A stretch of 28,642 nucleotides of DNA from JAOABP01 sp964590395. Its GTDB lineage: Bacteria > Hydrothermota > Tepidihabitantia > Tepidihabitantales > Tepidihabitantaceae. The notes under the pieces are model-generated. The model made no database searches, had not been told where the DNA came from, and saw only the letters and a list, made by a program, of their open reading frames with translations. This document shows, in pieces, positions 6,286-15,119 of the stretch (the stretch's first letter is position 1; each line of letters starts with the position of its first letter). The DNA is taken from positions 1 to 28,642 of the forward strand of contig CAZPVT010000026.1 of NCBI GenBank assembly GCA_964590395.1. The letters are read 5' to 3'. Position numbers and translations under genes: made by a program.

Positions 6286-8241
6286 GTGAGGCGAATTGTC
6301 TTAATTTGCTGCGGACTATTTATATTACCGCTGTTTGCCTATACCGGTTTTGGGGGTGGTAAAGGGCTGTTCCGGGTACAGGATGCCCAAACTGCGGAAG
6401 CAGGTTTGAGTTTTGGACTACATCTTATAGGAAGAACCCCCGGAGTTAATGATCAGAAGGGTTATATGCTTGATCTGGTCGCTCCAGAAATCCATTTCAC
6501 ACCTTTTACCACGCGGTATGTGAGTGGCGAAATATTTGCCAGCACTGGTGCCATATTTCAAATTACTCCCAGCCAAGATACCGAATCTGAGATCGCCTTA
6601 CCGGAGCTGAAGGCTGGCTCCCGGGGTATGAATGCGGGTGCCAAGATCTCTATCCCGTATCTGCCAGTTTTGAAACTCGGCGGGAGAGCATCCTATACTT
6701 TTCTATTTCCAGAACAGGCCGAATGGCTCGCCCAGCCCGCAGTGCCAATTGATACGTTCAGCTGGACAGTTTTAACCTCCCTGCGTTTTCAGGACCTCCT
6801 TCCCGCAGTTCCCAACCTGTTATTTAACTATGGAAGGTCTGGTTCCTGGACCTGTTATGGTGCTGGTTTGGAATTGACCGGCGAAAAACTGTCCGCATTT
6901 GCCGAAATCAGCATTTCTCAACCGGCAAACTCAAATGGTATTTTTGATCGGAATCAGGGCTTTATCCGGTTGACACCGGGTATTACCCTGGGCTCCCCCC
7001 GGGGCGCCGCCTTTTCCTTAGGCTATACCATCGGTCTTTCGCAGCCAGTGTCCAATGAGTTGGTAGCAGGCTTCAAAATCGCCTCACCGTTATTCCGCAA
7101 AGCCCAGATGGCAAAAGGTGATCTGGCAGGAAGGGTGGTTGATGCCTCAAGTAAGCAACCGATAGTAGCAACGGTTGAATTTCCAGATAAGCCCAAAATG
7201 AAACCACTGGTCACCGACGGTAGTGGGTTGTTTCTGATTAAAAAATTACCATCCGGTGTAATGAAGGTTAAAGTAACCGCCGAAGGTTATCACCCGCTGG
7301 TAACTTTTGTCAATATTGACCCGGAACGTAAAGAACCGGTAGTTTTTGAAATGAATCCGTTGGTTACTTATGGAATACTCGCCGGCGTGGTGAACGATGC
7401 CAAAACCGGCAAACCGCTTTCCGCCAAAATCACCTTTGCTGAGTCGGGTATTGAGCCGGTCAACTCTGACCCGAATACCGGCGCCTTCCGTAAGGACAAT
7501 ATCCCGGTTGGAACCTATACGGTTACCGCCAGCGCTGATGGCTACTTCCCGATGACTGTTACAATTCAAATTGATGAAAATCGCATTGCCAACCAGCCAT
7601 TTGGGCTGAATCCGGTGGCGGTAAAATCGGTTGTCACCGGCACAGTAACTGACCGCGGTACTGGCACCCCATTACCGGCACGAGTTATCTTTAAAGAAGC
7701 GGGAACCGGCACTGTGGTTACCGAAGTTGCCGCCGATACCACCACCGGTGTCTATGTTGCCCAAGTCCCGGTTGGTGTCTATGCGGTCAGTGCTACCGCA
7801 GAGAAATACATTGACCAGTCTACCGCGGTCGTTGTGGAAGAAGGCAAACCGACAACGTATAACTTCGCACTGGTCAAGGTCGGCACCACGGTTACGCTCA
7901 AGGGCATCTACTTTGACTTCAATAAGGCAACGATCAAACTGCCGGGATCCCAGGAGGCACTGCAGGCTGCTTATCAGATTCTTAAGGAAAACCCCACTAT
8001 TAAGGTGGAAATTCAAGGGCATACCGACAATGTCGGCTCCAATGAATACAATCAGAAACTCTCTGAGCAACGTGCCCAGGCGGTAGTGAACTATCTGGTT
8101 CAGCAGATGGGTGTTGACCCGTCCCGGCTTATCGCAAAAGGCTACGGCGAAAGTAAACCCAAGGTAAGCAATGCCACCCCAGAAGGTCGGGCGCAAAACC
8201 GGCGGGTGGAGTTCGTGGTGATCGGCGAAATCGGTAAATAA
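6286..8241 (+). CDS. OmpA-family outer membrane protein with three carboxypeptidase-regulatory-like domains
   Basis: 651 residues from GTG 6286, which gives a clean signal peptide (MRRIVLICCGLFILPLFAYT). Residues ~25-270 are beta-rich with alternating strands and look like an outer membrane barrel. Three Ig-like regulatory domains follow at about 279-345, 362-430 and 448-525. Each has the form GxVxDxxTGxPLxAxVxF, then GxYxxxxxPVGxYxVxAxAxGY. Residues ~541-648 are an OmpA C-terminal domain, with IYFDFNKATI, GHTDNVGSNEYNQKLSEQRA and NRRVEFVV, which includes the Asp and Arg that bind diaminopimelate in peptidoglycan. The protein should tie the outer membrane to the wall. The frame is open upstream to 6127, but that segment overlaps the lipoprotein gene. 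A strong terminator follows. Confidence 0.88.
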   Translation: MRRIVLICCGLFILPLFAYTGFGGGKGLFRVQDAQTAEAGLSFGLHLIGRTPGVNDQKGYMLDLVAPEIHFTPFTTRYVSGEIFASTGAIFQITPSQDTESEIALPELKAGSRGMNAGAKISIPYLPVLKLGGRASYTFLFPEQAEWLAQPAVPIDTFSWTVLTSLRFQDLLPAVPNLLFNYGRSGSWTCYGAGLELTGEKLSAFAEISISQPANSNGIFDRNQGFIRLTPGITLGSPRGAAFSLGYTIGLSQPVSNELVAGFKIASPLFRKAQMAKGDLAGRVVDASSKQPIVATVEFPDKPKMKPLVTDGSGLFLIKKLPSGVMKVKVTAEGYHPLVTFVNIDPERKEPVVFEMNPLVTYGILAGVVNDAKTGKPLSAKITFAESGIEPVNSDPNTGAFRKDNIPVGTYTVTASADGYFPMTVTIQIDENRIANQPFGLNPVAVKSVVTGTVTDRGTGTPLPARVIFKEAGTGTVVTEVAADTTTGVYVAQVPVGVYAVSATAEKYIDQSTAVVVEEGKPTTYNFALVKVGTTVTLKGIYFDFNKATIKLPGSQEALQAAYQILKENPTIKVEIQGHTDNVGSNEYNQKLSEQRAQAVVNYLVQQMGVDPSRLIAKGYGESKPKVSNATPEGRAQNRRVEFVVIGEIGK

Positions 8242-8258
8242 ATTCGTGATTAACTCTG

Positions 8259-8290
8259 GCGGGGGTCCTGAGTGACCCCCGCTTTATTTT
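8259..8290 (+). terminator. Rho-independent terminator
   Basis: GCGGGGGTC (8259-8267) pairs perfectly with GACCCCCGC (8274-8282) around a 6-nt loop. TTTATTTT follows at 8283-8290. It closes the lipoprotein/OmpA unit 17 nt after its stop codon and isolates it from the promoter at 8306. Confidence 0.92.
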
Positions 8291-8305
8291 AGTCGTGTTA
8301 AGTTG

Positions 8306-8334
8306 TTGCCTTGGGAACGATTTTGTGCTAAAAT
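8306..8334 (+). promoter_or_regulatory. Promoter of the TPR gene, predicted leaderless
   Basis: TTGCCT (8306-8311), 17-bp spacer, TAAAAT (8329-8334), then 5 nt (AAATT) to the ATG at 8340. No Shine-Dalgarno site is present. Confidence 0.65.
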
Positions 8335-8339
8335 AAATT

Positions 8340-9575
8340 ATGCAGGACGCTTCTTCCTCAAGACAATCCCCATTATCCGATTCAGAGCACAATGATCTTT
8401 CACTGAGCAGTAAACTCTGGAATGAAGGACTGGCCGCTTTTTATCGGGAGGAAGATGAGTCGGCGTTAGAAATCTTTCTGTTGATATTTGATACCAATCC
8501 GAATAATCTGCGCTGTGCCTATCTTGCCGCGCTGTGTGCCAGCAATCTGAGTGACGAGGAGACGCTGGAGGAGATCTGCCGACAGGTGCGCAAGGGAAAT
8601 CCGCGCCATCCTTATATGCTGGGATGTGAGGCGATCTGGACGATGTTTTATGCTAACTACGAGCGTGCAGAGCATTTTTTTCTGGCCGCACTACGCTCCC
8701 TGCCGGATGATATTGATCTAAATATCGGACTGGGGATTCTCTATGAGCAGATGGGACAGGAGGATAAAAGTGCCGAAGTCTACCGGAAGGTGCTGGAAAA
8801 GGCACCGGACAATATCCGGGCACGGATTTCGCTGGGCATCAGCTATGCGATGAGTGGCGAATACCTTTCCGCATTTGCCGAGTATCAGTATGCTAAACGG
8901 CTAGACCCGAGCATCGAGAACCCTCACCAGCATCTGGGCAGGGATTTTTATGCTGATGGCTTGATTGAAGAAGCAACCCAGGAGTTTATTCAGGCAATTA
9001 TCGAGGAGCCGGAAGAACCGGCTGCCTATTTTTTTCTTTTGGACTGCTATAAACGGTTGGCGCGCTTCGACGAAGCGCTGGATATTTATCAGGCAATTAA
9101 GCAGCGGTTTTCTGACCAGCCAGAGATTTTGAGTGGTCTGTATGAACAGTTCCGGATGTATCGGGAAGCACTGCCTCTGCTCGAACAACTGCATCGGGAA
9201 AATCCCACGGACCCGGAATTGCTTTTACGATTAATTCATACCTACCAAGCAACCGGTGATCTCGGTTCGGCAATAAATGTACTGAATTCAGCACTCTGTC
9301 ATCTGACCGATACCGGACTGCTCTGGTCAAATCTTGCCCAACTTTACTATCAAACCCAAGATTACCAGCAGGCAGTTGCCTCAGCCCAGCGCGCGATTCA
9401 ACTGAATCCTTACGATACTGAAGCCTACGAGGTCTTAAGTAATGCCCTGCTCTTCCTGGGCAAGTTTGAAGAGGCAGAAGCAACAGCAAGAGAGATGGAA
9501 GTTATGCGGGATAAGGCGTGGCAGCGGTATCAGCAGCGGTTTGCCGGCATTAAAGAAACCGAGGACGAGAATTAG
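8340..9575 (+). CDS. Tetratricopeptide repeat protein
   Basis: 411 residues built almost wholly of TPR units. Typical signatures are LWNEGLAAFYREEDESALEIF, NIGLGILYEQMGQEDKSAEVY, ISLGISYAMSGEYLSAFAEY and LAQLYYQTQDYQQAVASAQR followed by AIQLNP; I count roughly nine to ten repeats. There is no signal peptide or membrane segment, so it is likely a cytoplasmic scaffold for protein-protein contacts; the partner is unknown. The start is fixed by the adjacent promoter. The next gene overlaps or abuts the end of this one, so it is the first gene of the operon that continues with the M19 dipeptidase and the C25 peptidase. Confidence 0.85.
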   Translation: MQDASSSRQSPLSDSEHNDLSLSSKLWNEGLAAFYREEDESALEIFLLIFDTNPNNLRCAYLAALCASNLSDEETLEEICRQVRKGNPRHPYMLGCEAIWTMFYANYERAEHFFLAALRSLPDDIDLNIGLGILYEQMGQEDKSAEVYRKVLEKAPDNIRARISLGISYAMSGEYLSAFAEYQYAKRLDPSIENPHQHLGRDFYADGLIEEATQEFIQAIIEEPEEPAAYFFLLDCYKRLARFDEALDIYQAIKQRFSDQPEILSGLYEQFRMYREALPLLEQLHRENPTDPELLLRLIHTYQATGDLGSAINVLNSALCHLTDTGLLWSNLAQLYYQTQDYQQAVASAQRAIQLNPYDTEAYEVLSNALLFLGKFEEAEATAREMEVMRDKAWQRYQQRFAGIKETEDEN

Positions 9576-10587
9576 CCCAAAACATCCCGCCCTCCATTTC
9601 CAATCACCGGTTACTGACCTGCATTGCGACTCCATCCTTAACCATCTCACCGGCAAATGGGATATAACCCAGCATACCCGTGGCCATATCGACCTGCCAA
9701 AACTGCAGGCAGGCGGGGTGCGGGTACAGGTTTTTGCCATCTTTCCCGATCCCAAGAAAATCAAATCCGGTGAATACGAGCGGTTTGTTCTGAATGCGGT
9801 GAAGATGATCAAGCAGATCTGCCGTTCCAATGCCAATCGTCTCGGGCTGGCGCTTTCACCGGCAGATTTAAAAAGGATTATCAACAGTAATCGGATAGCA
9901 GTAGTTGTCGGTGTAGAAGGCGGGCATAGCCTGGAAGGGGATTTGAAACGGCTAATAAGATTTTTCAATGCCGGGGTGCGCATTCTCACCATCACCTGGT
10001 GCAACTCTAATGAACTTGCCGATGCCAGTTGGGACCACTCTCAACCGCATAACGGACTTTCGCCCTTGGGCAGGCGCGCGGTGCAATTGATGAACCAGCT
10101 GGGGATGCTGGTGGATGTTTCCCATGCTTCGGAGCATTCCTTTTATCAGATTATTGAAGCAAGTTCTGTCCCGGTCATTGCATCTCATTCCGGGGTCTAT
10201 GCCCTGCGCCGCCATAATCGAAACTTGAAGCACCGACAGTTGGCGGCATTAAAGGAGAATGGGGGAGTAATGGGACAGGTTTTTCTGCCGGCATTTCTTA
10301 ACCCGGTACCCGCAAAGGCGTCAATTGCCGATGTCCTGCGGTCAATTGATTATGTGGTCCAGCGATTTGGCCCGGAACTGGTGGGACTGGGTTCGGACTT
10401 TGACGGGTTTACCGGCAGATTGAAAGGACTGGAAGATGCCAGCAAACTACCTGCAATCACTCAAGGACTACTCAATATGGGTTATCTGGAACAGGATATC
10501 CGCCCAATCCTCGGTTTAAATTTCCTGAAGTTATGGGAAAGGGTGTTTCAAGGCAGAAAAATTAAATCTACCAAGGAGGCAAGATGA
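9541..10587 (+). CDS. Membrane-dipeptidase-type zinc peptidase (family M19)
   Basis: About 348 residues. M19 metal-site motifs appear in order: LHCDS (HxD) near the N-terminus, the bridging Glu in VGVEGGHSLEG, the two His in VDVSHASEH and VIASHSG, and the final Asp in LGSDFDGF. The family hydrolyses dipeptides, including D-amino-acid-containing ones. No signal peptide is seen, so it is probably cytoplasmic. The start is uncertain. The frame is open back to 9442 within the TPR gene. TTG 9541 is the best standard codon near the expected N-terminus, and an ATT at 9571 overlapping the upstream stop is also possible. The stop overlaps the start of the C25 peptidase gene (ATGA, 10584-10587), so the two are translationally coupled. 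Confidence 0.88.
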   Translation: MPALKKPRTRISPKHPALHFQSPVTDLHCDSILNHLTGKWDITQHTRGHIDLPKLQAGGVRVQVFAIFPDPKKIKSGEYERFVLNAVKMIKQICRSNANRLGLALSPADLKRIINSNRIAVVVGVEGGHSLEGDLKRLIRFFNAGVRILTITWCNSNELADASWDHSQPHNGLSPLGRRAVQLMNQLGMLVDVSHASEHSFYQIIEASSVPVIASHSGVYALRRHNRNLKHRQLAALKENGGVMGQVFLPAFLNPVPAKASIADVLRSIDYVVQRFGPELVGLGSDFDGFTGRLKGLEDASKLPAITQGLLNMGYLEQDIRPILGLNFLKLWERVFQGRKIKSTKEAR

Positions 10588-13500
10588 AAAATCTGTTTTT
10601 TGCGCTGTTAGCCATCAGCACTGCGGTTGCTGATGTGATTACCATACCGCTGTCATTGCATCCCGACGCAGTTCAGTTCCAGGCTGAAGACTCCTGGATC
10701 GTCGTGGGTCTCCAATATCAAGAAAATGGCATTGCGGTCCTGTCAACAACTGAACCGGGTAAACCGCTACTACCTGTCCTCTCAGGGAATGTGCTGATTC
10801 CACCGGACGCCAGGTTGAAAGCAGTCCGGCTCAGCAACATACAGTGGCGGGAATTGGGTGCCGGATTTAAAGTCTATCCGGTTCAGCCGATGCGCCCCCT
10901 TTCGCAATTTAAGTCGGTTGGATTCACGCCTCCCGACCCAGTGGTCTACAACTCGCCTTCTGCGTATCCAGAAGAAATCATTTCTGCGGTACCCGCTGGG
11001 ACAAAAGCAGGGTTTAAAATCGCCGGTTTTCTATTCTGCCCGTTTCAGTATTATCCCACCACCGGCCGATTACTGGTTGCAACCCGAGCAGAGATGATTG
11101 TTGAATACGAAATATTTTCCGCACCGGCAATATCGCTCACACCAGAACAGACTACTCTTTTCCAAGATGATGTTGCCCATTTAGTCATTAACCATCAGGA
11201 TATCAACCGTTTTTCACCGCCGGTCGTCGAACTGGATCAACCTGAACTGGATGTGGTGGTTGTTACCTCATCAGTACTGCTGCCTGCGGTAGCAAATTTC
11301 GCTCATTATCTGAAACGTAAGGGGTATTTTACCGAACTGGTCGCAACCGAAACTATTTATGCCCGTTATCCCGGCAGGGACAATCCAGAGAAGATCCGCA
11401 ATATGCTCAAGGAACTCTTTAATTACCGCGGGCTGAAATATGTAATTTTAGCCGGCGATGTCCAATATGTCCCGCCTCGTACCGGTTATCTGCCCTATTC
11501 ACCGTACAATGTTCCAGCAGATATGTATTTCTCTGATCTTGATGGCACCTGGGATGCAAATAATAACAACCTTTTCGGTGAATACTCTTATTACAATTTA
11601 AATCCGGATTCGGTCGACCTTTATTCAGACATCGTCGTCGGCAGACTGCCGTTTGATGATGCCAGTAACTGTGCCAACTTTCTGTTTAAGGATACGCTCT
11701 ATGAACGGCGACCCGATACTACCTATCTACACAAAGCGCTACTGCCTTTTGAGGTCCTCTGGCCAGACATTGACTACTACGGCAGAATTGTCAATAAGAA
11801 TATCGCTCTGGCATTGTCTGGACTGGACAACTGGCTCGTTGACTCCGTTTACAATATGCCTCCGAATCAGTGCGTTGCCAGTATCAATGCGGGCAGACAT
11901 CTCTTCCACTTTGCCGGTCATGGCTCCTATAGTGCATTCGGCTCAACCTTCTCAACCAGCCACCTCGCCTCGTTGACCAACAGCACGATGCCGGTAATTG
12001 TCAATTCGATGGCGTGCGATTGTGGCAACTTTGATCAATATGATGCGCTGGGCGAGCAGTTTATTAATGCCACAAATGGCGGTGCGGTTTCAACCTGTCT
12101 GAATGCCCGCTACGGCTGGGGTGCTCCACCGAATATGGGACCTTCTGAAAACCTGTGTATGGAGTTCTATAACAACTATGTGAGAGGATTTAATCAGGGT
12201 CGGGCATATGCCCTTGCTAAGGACTTCTACCGGAATGCAGCATTTAGCCAGATGACCTATCGCTGGTCAGTTTATGACTGGACCCTGCAGGGTGACCCGA
12301 CGATGCTGATGTGGCGACAGGTACCACAAGGAATGAGCGTCTCCTGTCCAGACACAATTCCCGCCCAACCTCAGCTTGTTAACGTCAGGGTAAGTTATGC
12401 AAATCTGACCCCGATACGTGGTGCCCGCGTGGCAATCCTTCACGGTAACGAACTGATTGGCAGAGGGGTTACCAGTTCTTCAGGTGTTGCCCGGGTTGTA
12501 ATTCCGATGCTGAGTGACACCTGGACCCTCCTTCTTTCGGTAACCGCGCAGGACTGTGCCCCATACGAGAAATTGCTCTATACTCGGAATGGCAACCCTG
12601 CGCCAATGGTTGTTTACCGTGACCATCGGGTTGATGACCCGAATGGTCGGTTAGACCCGAATGAAACCGCAGACATTTATATCACGGTTGAAAACCGTGG
12701 CAACCTTACCAGCACCGGTACAACCGGAATTCTCCGCACCAGCTCACCATTTATCACCGTAATTGACTCGGTTAGTGATTACGGCAACCTGGCAGCCGGC
12801 GATACCGCCGCCGGTAATGCCTATTCGGTTCGGGTCAGCAGAAACTGTCCGCATGGCACCCCGATTGAAATGGCTCTGGTAATCAACGCTGATTTCAGAA
12901 CCTGGGAAACTCAATTTGAGGTTATTGTCGGTATGCCTTATGCCCGCCGCGGCATCTGGGCAGTCCACGATACCGCTGATTTTGTTGCCGGTGTCTGTGC
13001 CAATGGTGGAATCGGGACAACAACCTGGCGCGGTCAGGGTCTGGGTTTAATATATCCCAAGAACCGTGCCTGGTCTTCCTCGGCAATGATGCACGGGTCG
13101 TTTCTTTTAGGTATTAGTTATCCAGACACATTCTGGGTGGCGGATAATTATTATGGCACACCCTGGCAGGTAACCCCTCAGGACTTTGCTATTGTCGAAT
13201 CAATCAGACCGGTCCTACCGCCGGAACTTGGCGACCAGGAGTATCTCGCCGTCTTTTCCGATGCCCATCACCCCGAGCCAAAAGGCTTGACAGTTACCCA
13301 GCGTTCATTTGTCAGCGCCCGGCCACAGCATAAAGACTTTATGATTCTGGAATACCGCATTCACAATAACGACACCACTGCAATCACCGATCTCTGGACC
13401 GGAGTAGCCTGCGATTTCCGCACCGCACCCTGGAATTCCAACGACGAATTGGACTATGCCGGCACCGATACCCTACGCAACCTTGCCTATGTGCGGGCTT

Positions 13501-14090
13501 CACCCGAGACGCTGGCACTCGGTGTCCGGTTGATTTACCCTCCGGAACCGACCGGTTATGCTAACTGCATCTATCACAACACCTATATCAATGACGGGTT
13601 CACAAAAAGCGAAAAGAGCCGTTTTCTGGATGGACGACTCCGTTCCGTCTCGGGCACCGTTATCGGTAACTGGCATGCATTTGTCTCTGCCGGACCATTT
13701 ACGATCCCAGAGGGCGACAGCCAGATCATTACGTTTGTAATCTGCGGCGGCAGAACCGTTGCCCAGATGCTTGCCAGTTCCGACACCGCTTATGACTGGT
13801 ATGAACCACAAGTCGGCATCAAAGAAAAGCCTATGGCACCGGTTTCAGAAATTAAACTCGTTGCCGTCCAGCCCAAGATTTTTACCCGGGATATCACCAT
13901 TCACTACCAACTTAATCGCGCTATGGTAGTGCCCGTTAAAGTTTATGACGCAACGGGCAGGATGATCGAAAAATTTGACATTCGGCCGACTGGTACCGCG
14001 GGCTCGATCAACTGGCAACCCGAGACCGACCAGCGGGGGATTTTGTTCTTGCAGATCGGTAACCAGTTGGAGAAAATCCTGCGCATTTAA
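10584..14090 (+). CDS. Secreted gingipain-like cysteine peptidase (family C25) with C-terminal sorting domain
   Basis: 1168 residues. Signal peptide MKNLFFALLAISTAVAD, then a propeptide-like beta region (to ~200) and a C25 catalytic domain (~215-580). The His is in FHFAGHGSYS (His446) and the Cys in IVNSMACDCGNF (Cys478), 32 residues apart, matching the His/Cys spacing of gingipains. LKYVILAGDVQYVP and DIVVGRLPFDDA are further C25 signatures. An Ig-like region (~595-660) and a CARDB-like stretch (VDDPNGRLDPNETADIYI) follow, then a beta-rich segment and a type IX-like sorting domain (~1090-1168, with VKVYDATGRMIEKF). It should degrade proteins outside the cell. The start has AAGGAGG (10573-10579) and overlaps the dipeptidase stop. 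Substrate specificity (Arg, Lys or other) is not readable. Confidence 0.88.
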   Translation: MKNLFFALLAISTAVADVITIPLSLHPDAVQFQAEDSWIVVGLQYQENGIAVLSTTEPGKPLLPVLSGNVLIPPDARLKAVRLSNIQWRELGAGFKVYPVQPMRPLSQFKSVGFTPPDPVVYNSPSAYPEEIISAVPAGTKAGFKIAGFLFCPFQYYPTTGRLLVATRAEMIVEYEIFSAPAISLTPEQTTLFQDDVAHLVINHQDINRFSPPVVELDQPELDVVVVTSSVLLPAVANFAHYLKRKGYFTELVATETIYARYPGRDNPEKIRNMLKELFNYRGLKYVILAGDVQYVPPRTGYLPYSPYNVPADMYFSDLDGTWDANNNNLFGEYSYYNLNPDSVDLYSDIVVGRLPFDDASNCANFLFKDTLYERRPDTTYLHKALLPFEVLWPDIDYYGRIVNKNIALALSGLDNWLVDSVYNMPPNQCVASINAGRHLFHFAGHGSYSAFGSTFSTSHLASLTNSTMPVIVNSMACDCGNFDQYDALGEQFINATNGGAVSTCLNARYGWGAPPNMGPSENLCMEFYNNYVRGFNQGRAYALAKDFYRNAAFSQMTYRWSVYDWTLQGDPTMLMWRQVPQGMSVSCPDTIPAQPQLVNVRVSYANLTPIRGARVAILHGNELIGRGVTSSSGVARVVIPMLSDTWTLLLSVTAQDCAPYEKLLYTRNGNPAPMVVYRDHRVDDPNGRLDPNETADIYITVENRGNLTSTGTTGILRTSSPFITVIDSVSDYGNLAAGDTAAGNAYSVRVSRNCPHGTPIEMALVINADFRTWETQFEVIVGMPYARRGIWAVHDTADFVAGVCANGGIGTTTWRGQGLGLIYPKNRAWSSSAMMHGSFLLGISYPDTFWVADNYYGTPWQVTPQDFAIVESIRPVLPPELGDQEYLAVFSDAHHPEPKGLTVTQRSFVSARPQHKDFMILEYRIHNNDTTAITDLWTGVACDFRTAPWNSNDELDYAGTDTLRNLAYVRASPETLALGVRLIYPPEPTGYANCIYHNTYINDGFTKSEKSRFLDGRLRSVSGTVIGNWHAFVSAGPFTIPEGDSQIITFVICGGRTVAQMLASSDTAYDWYEPQVGIKEKPMAPVSEIKLVAVQPKIFTRDITIHYQLNRAMVVPVKVYDATGRMIEKFDIRPTGTAGSINWQPETDQRGILFLQIGNQLEKILRI

Positions 14091-14107
14091 TGCTGGTTAG
14101 TTAGCGA

Positions 14108-14914
14108 TTACGAATCACCACGCCTCTGTTTTGTTACTCGGGTCGTCTTAACTAAGTGCAACGACCTTTTCCTCTGTTCATCATAATACTTTATCAGCCG
14201 GCAGGCGCCACTTTTCTCATACCAGTAAAACTCACGCCTGCCCGCGATTTCTACAACCACCTGCTCACAGTCAAATATCCCTGCCGGCACGGTAATCGTA
14301 TCACCACCTAACCTGGTGAATCGCGCCATAACCGACATCCCGCCTAGTGGTGTGGTCAACGGAATAAGCAATAATAGATGCAGTGGTGCCTGGGGTGGAA
14401 CCCGAATTGCCCGACCTAAGGTAGGCAACTGATTGATATCATAGGTAAGGTTTCCGATCGGGATATAATTACGAATCTCTTCGCCATTGATGTTGGTAAC
14501 CACCGCTGCCTGTTTATGATGATAACTGGTAGTTACGGAAACCAGTGTCTCATTCTCTATCGGCACCACCACTGATACTATCGGTGTCATATCATCTCGT
14601 GTCGTCAGTACCACGGTTGACTCAATCGGCACATATTTTCCATTAAAATCGGTCGTGGTGATTCTGAATGCCGGTAATTCTGACTGCACCCGATTAACAA
14701 GTACAGTCCGGAAACCTGTACTCAAGGAATCCTGTTCGCAATTAATCCACTCGTAGAGATTGAACTCACCATCAACAATCGGTGGTGGCACCATCTTGGC
14801 AAATGGCTGTAGTACCGTCCTGCCGGCCTGACCACAAAAACACAGGCCAAAAAGAAAGTAACTCAGTTTACTGAGTAACCAACAGATAGAAAATGGGCTT
14901 TGCCCGGAGAGCAT
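14108..14914 (-). CDS. Exported protein with DUF3108-like C-terminus
   Basis: 268 residues from ATG 14914. Residues ~8-30 are hydrophobic (signal or anchor; FGLCFCGQAG could be a lipobox-like site). The body is beta-rich. Near the C-terminus, DTITVPAGIFDCEQVVVEI followed by FYWYEKSGACRLIKYYDEQ matches the pattern of DUF3108/TapB-like exported proteins (V-PAGxFxC ... WY...G.lvK). The role is unknown. An ATG 9 nt upstream (14923) overlaps the promoter -10 box, so it cannot be in the mRNA if that promoter is used. The gene is convergent with the C25 gene (17 nt between stops) and divergent from the TMTC-like gene. Confidence 0.6.
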   Translation of the reverse strand: MLSGQSPFSICWLLSKLSYFLFGLCFCGQAGRTVLQPFAKMVPPPIVDGEFNLYEWINCEQDSLSTGFRTVLVNRVQSELPAFRITTTDFNGKYVPIESTVVLTTRDDMTPIVSVVVPIENETLVSVTTSYHHKQAAVVTNINGEEIRNYIPIGNLTYDINQLPTLGRAIRVPPQAPLHLLLLIPLTTPLGGMSVMARFTRLGGDTITVPAGIFDCEQVVVEIAGRREFYWYEKSGACRLIKYYDEQRKRSLHLVKTTRVTKQRRGDS

Positions 14915-14921
14915 TGATGTC

Positions 14922-14949
14922 ATTATATTAACCTATAACTGTGCGTCAA
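14922..14949 (-). promoter_or_regulatory. Promoter of the DUF3108-like gene, predicted leaderless
   Basis: On the minus strand: TTGACG (14949-14944), 16-bp spacer, consensus TATAAT (14927-14922), then 7 nt to the ATG at 14914. It is the best match to consensus in the window. Confidence 0.75.
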
Positions 14950-15119
14950 GATACCCACACTTTCCCGCCCCCTATCCACCGCTTGTTACGAGCCCTTATC
15001 CTCCAGTCGTTTCAGCAAACAAACAGAATGGTTACCCCCCATCAACGGACGGAAGGCTTGGTACAGCCGGCAATGGTGAATGTTGACACTACCCAACAGT
15101 TTTAGAAACTTGATTAACT

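Noticed and set aside
7672..8196. Long minus-strand open frame opposite the OmpA domain
   Set aside because: The plus-strand frame carries clear OmpA motifs; the opposite frame is a by-product of GC-rich third positions.
9435..10004. 189-codon minus-strand open frame
   Set aside because: It overlaps the TPR and dipeptidase genes, whose family motifs are intact on the plus strand, and has no promoter or SD.
15083..15119. Leaderless promoter for the TMTC-like gene
   Set aside because: A TTGACA box is present at 15083-15088, but no hexamer with a fair match to TATAAT occurs 15-19 bp downstream, so I list no promoter.
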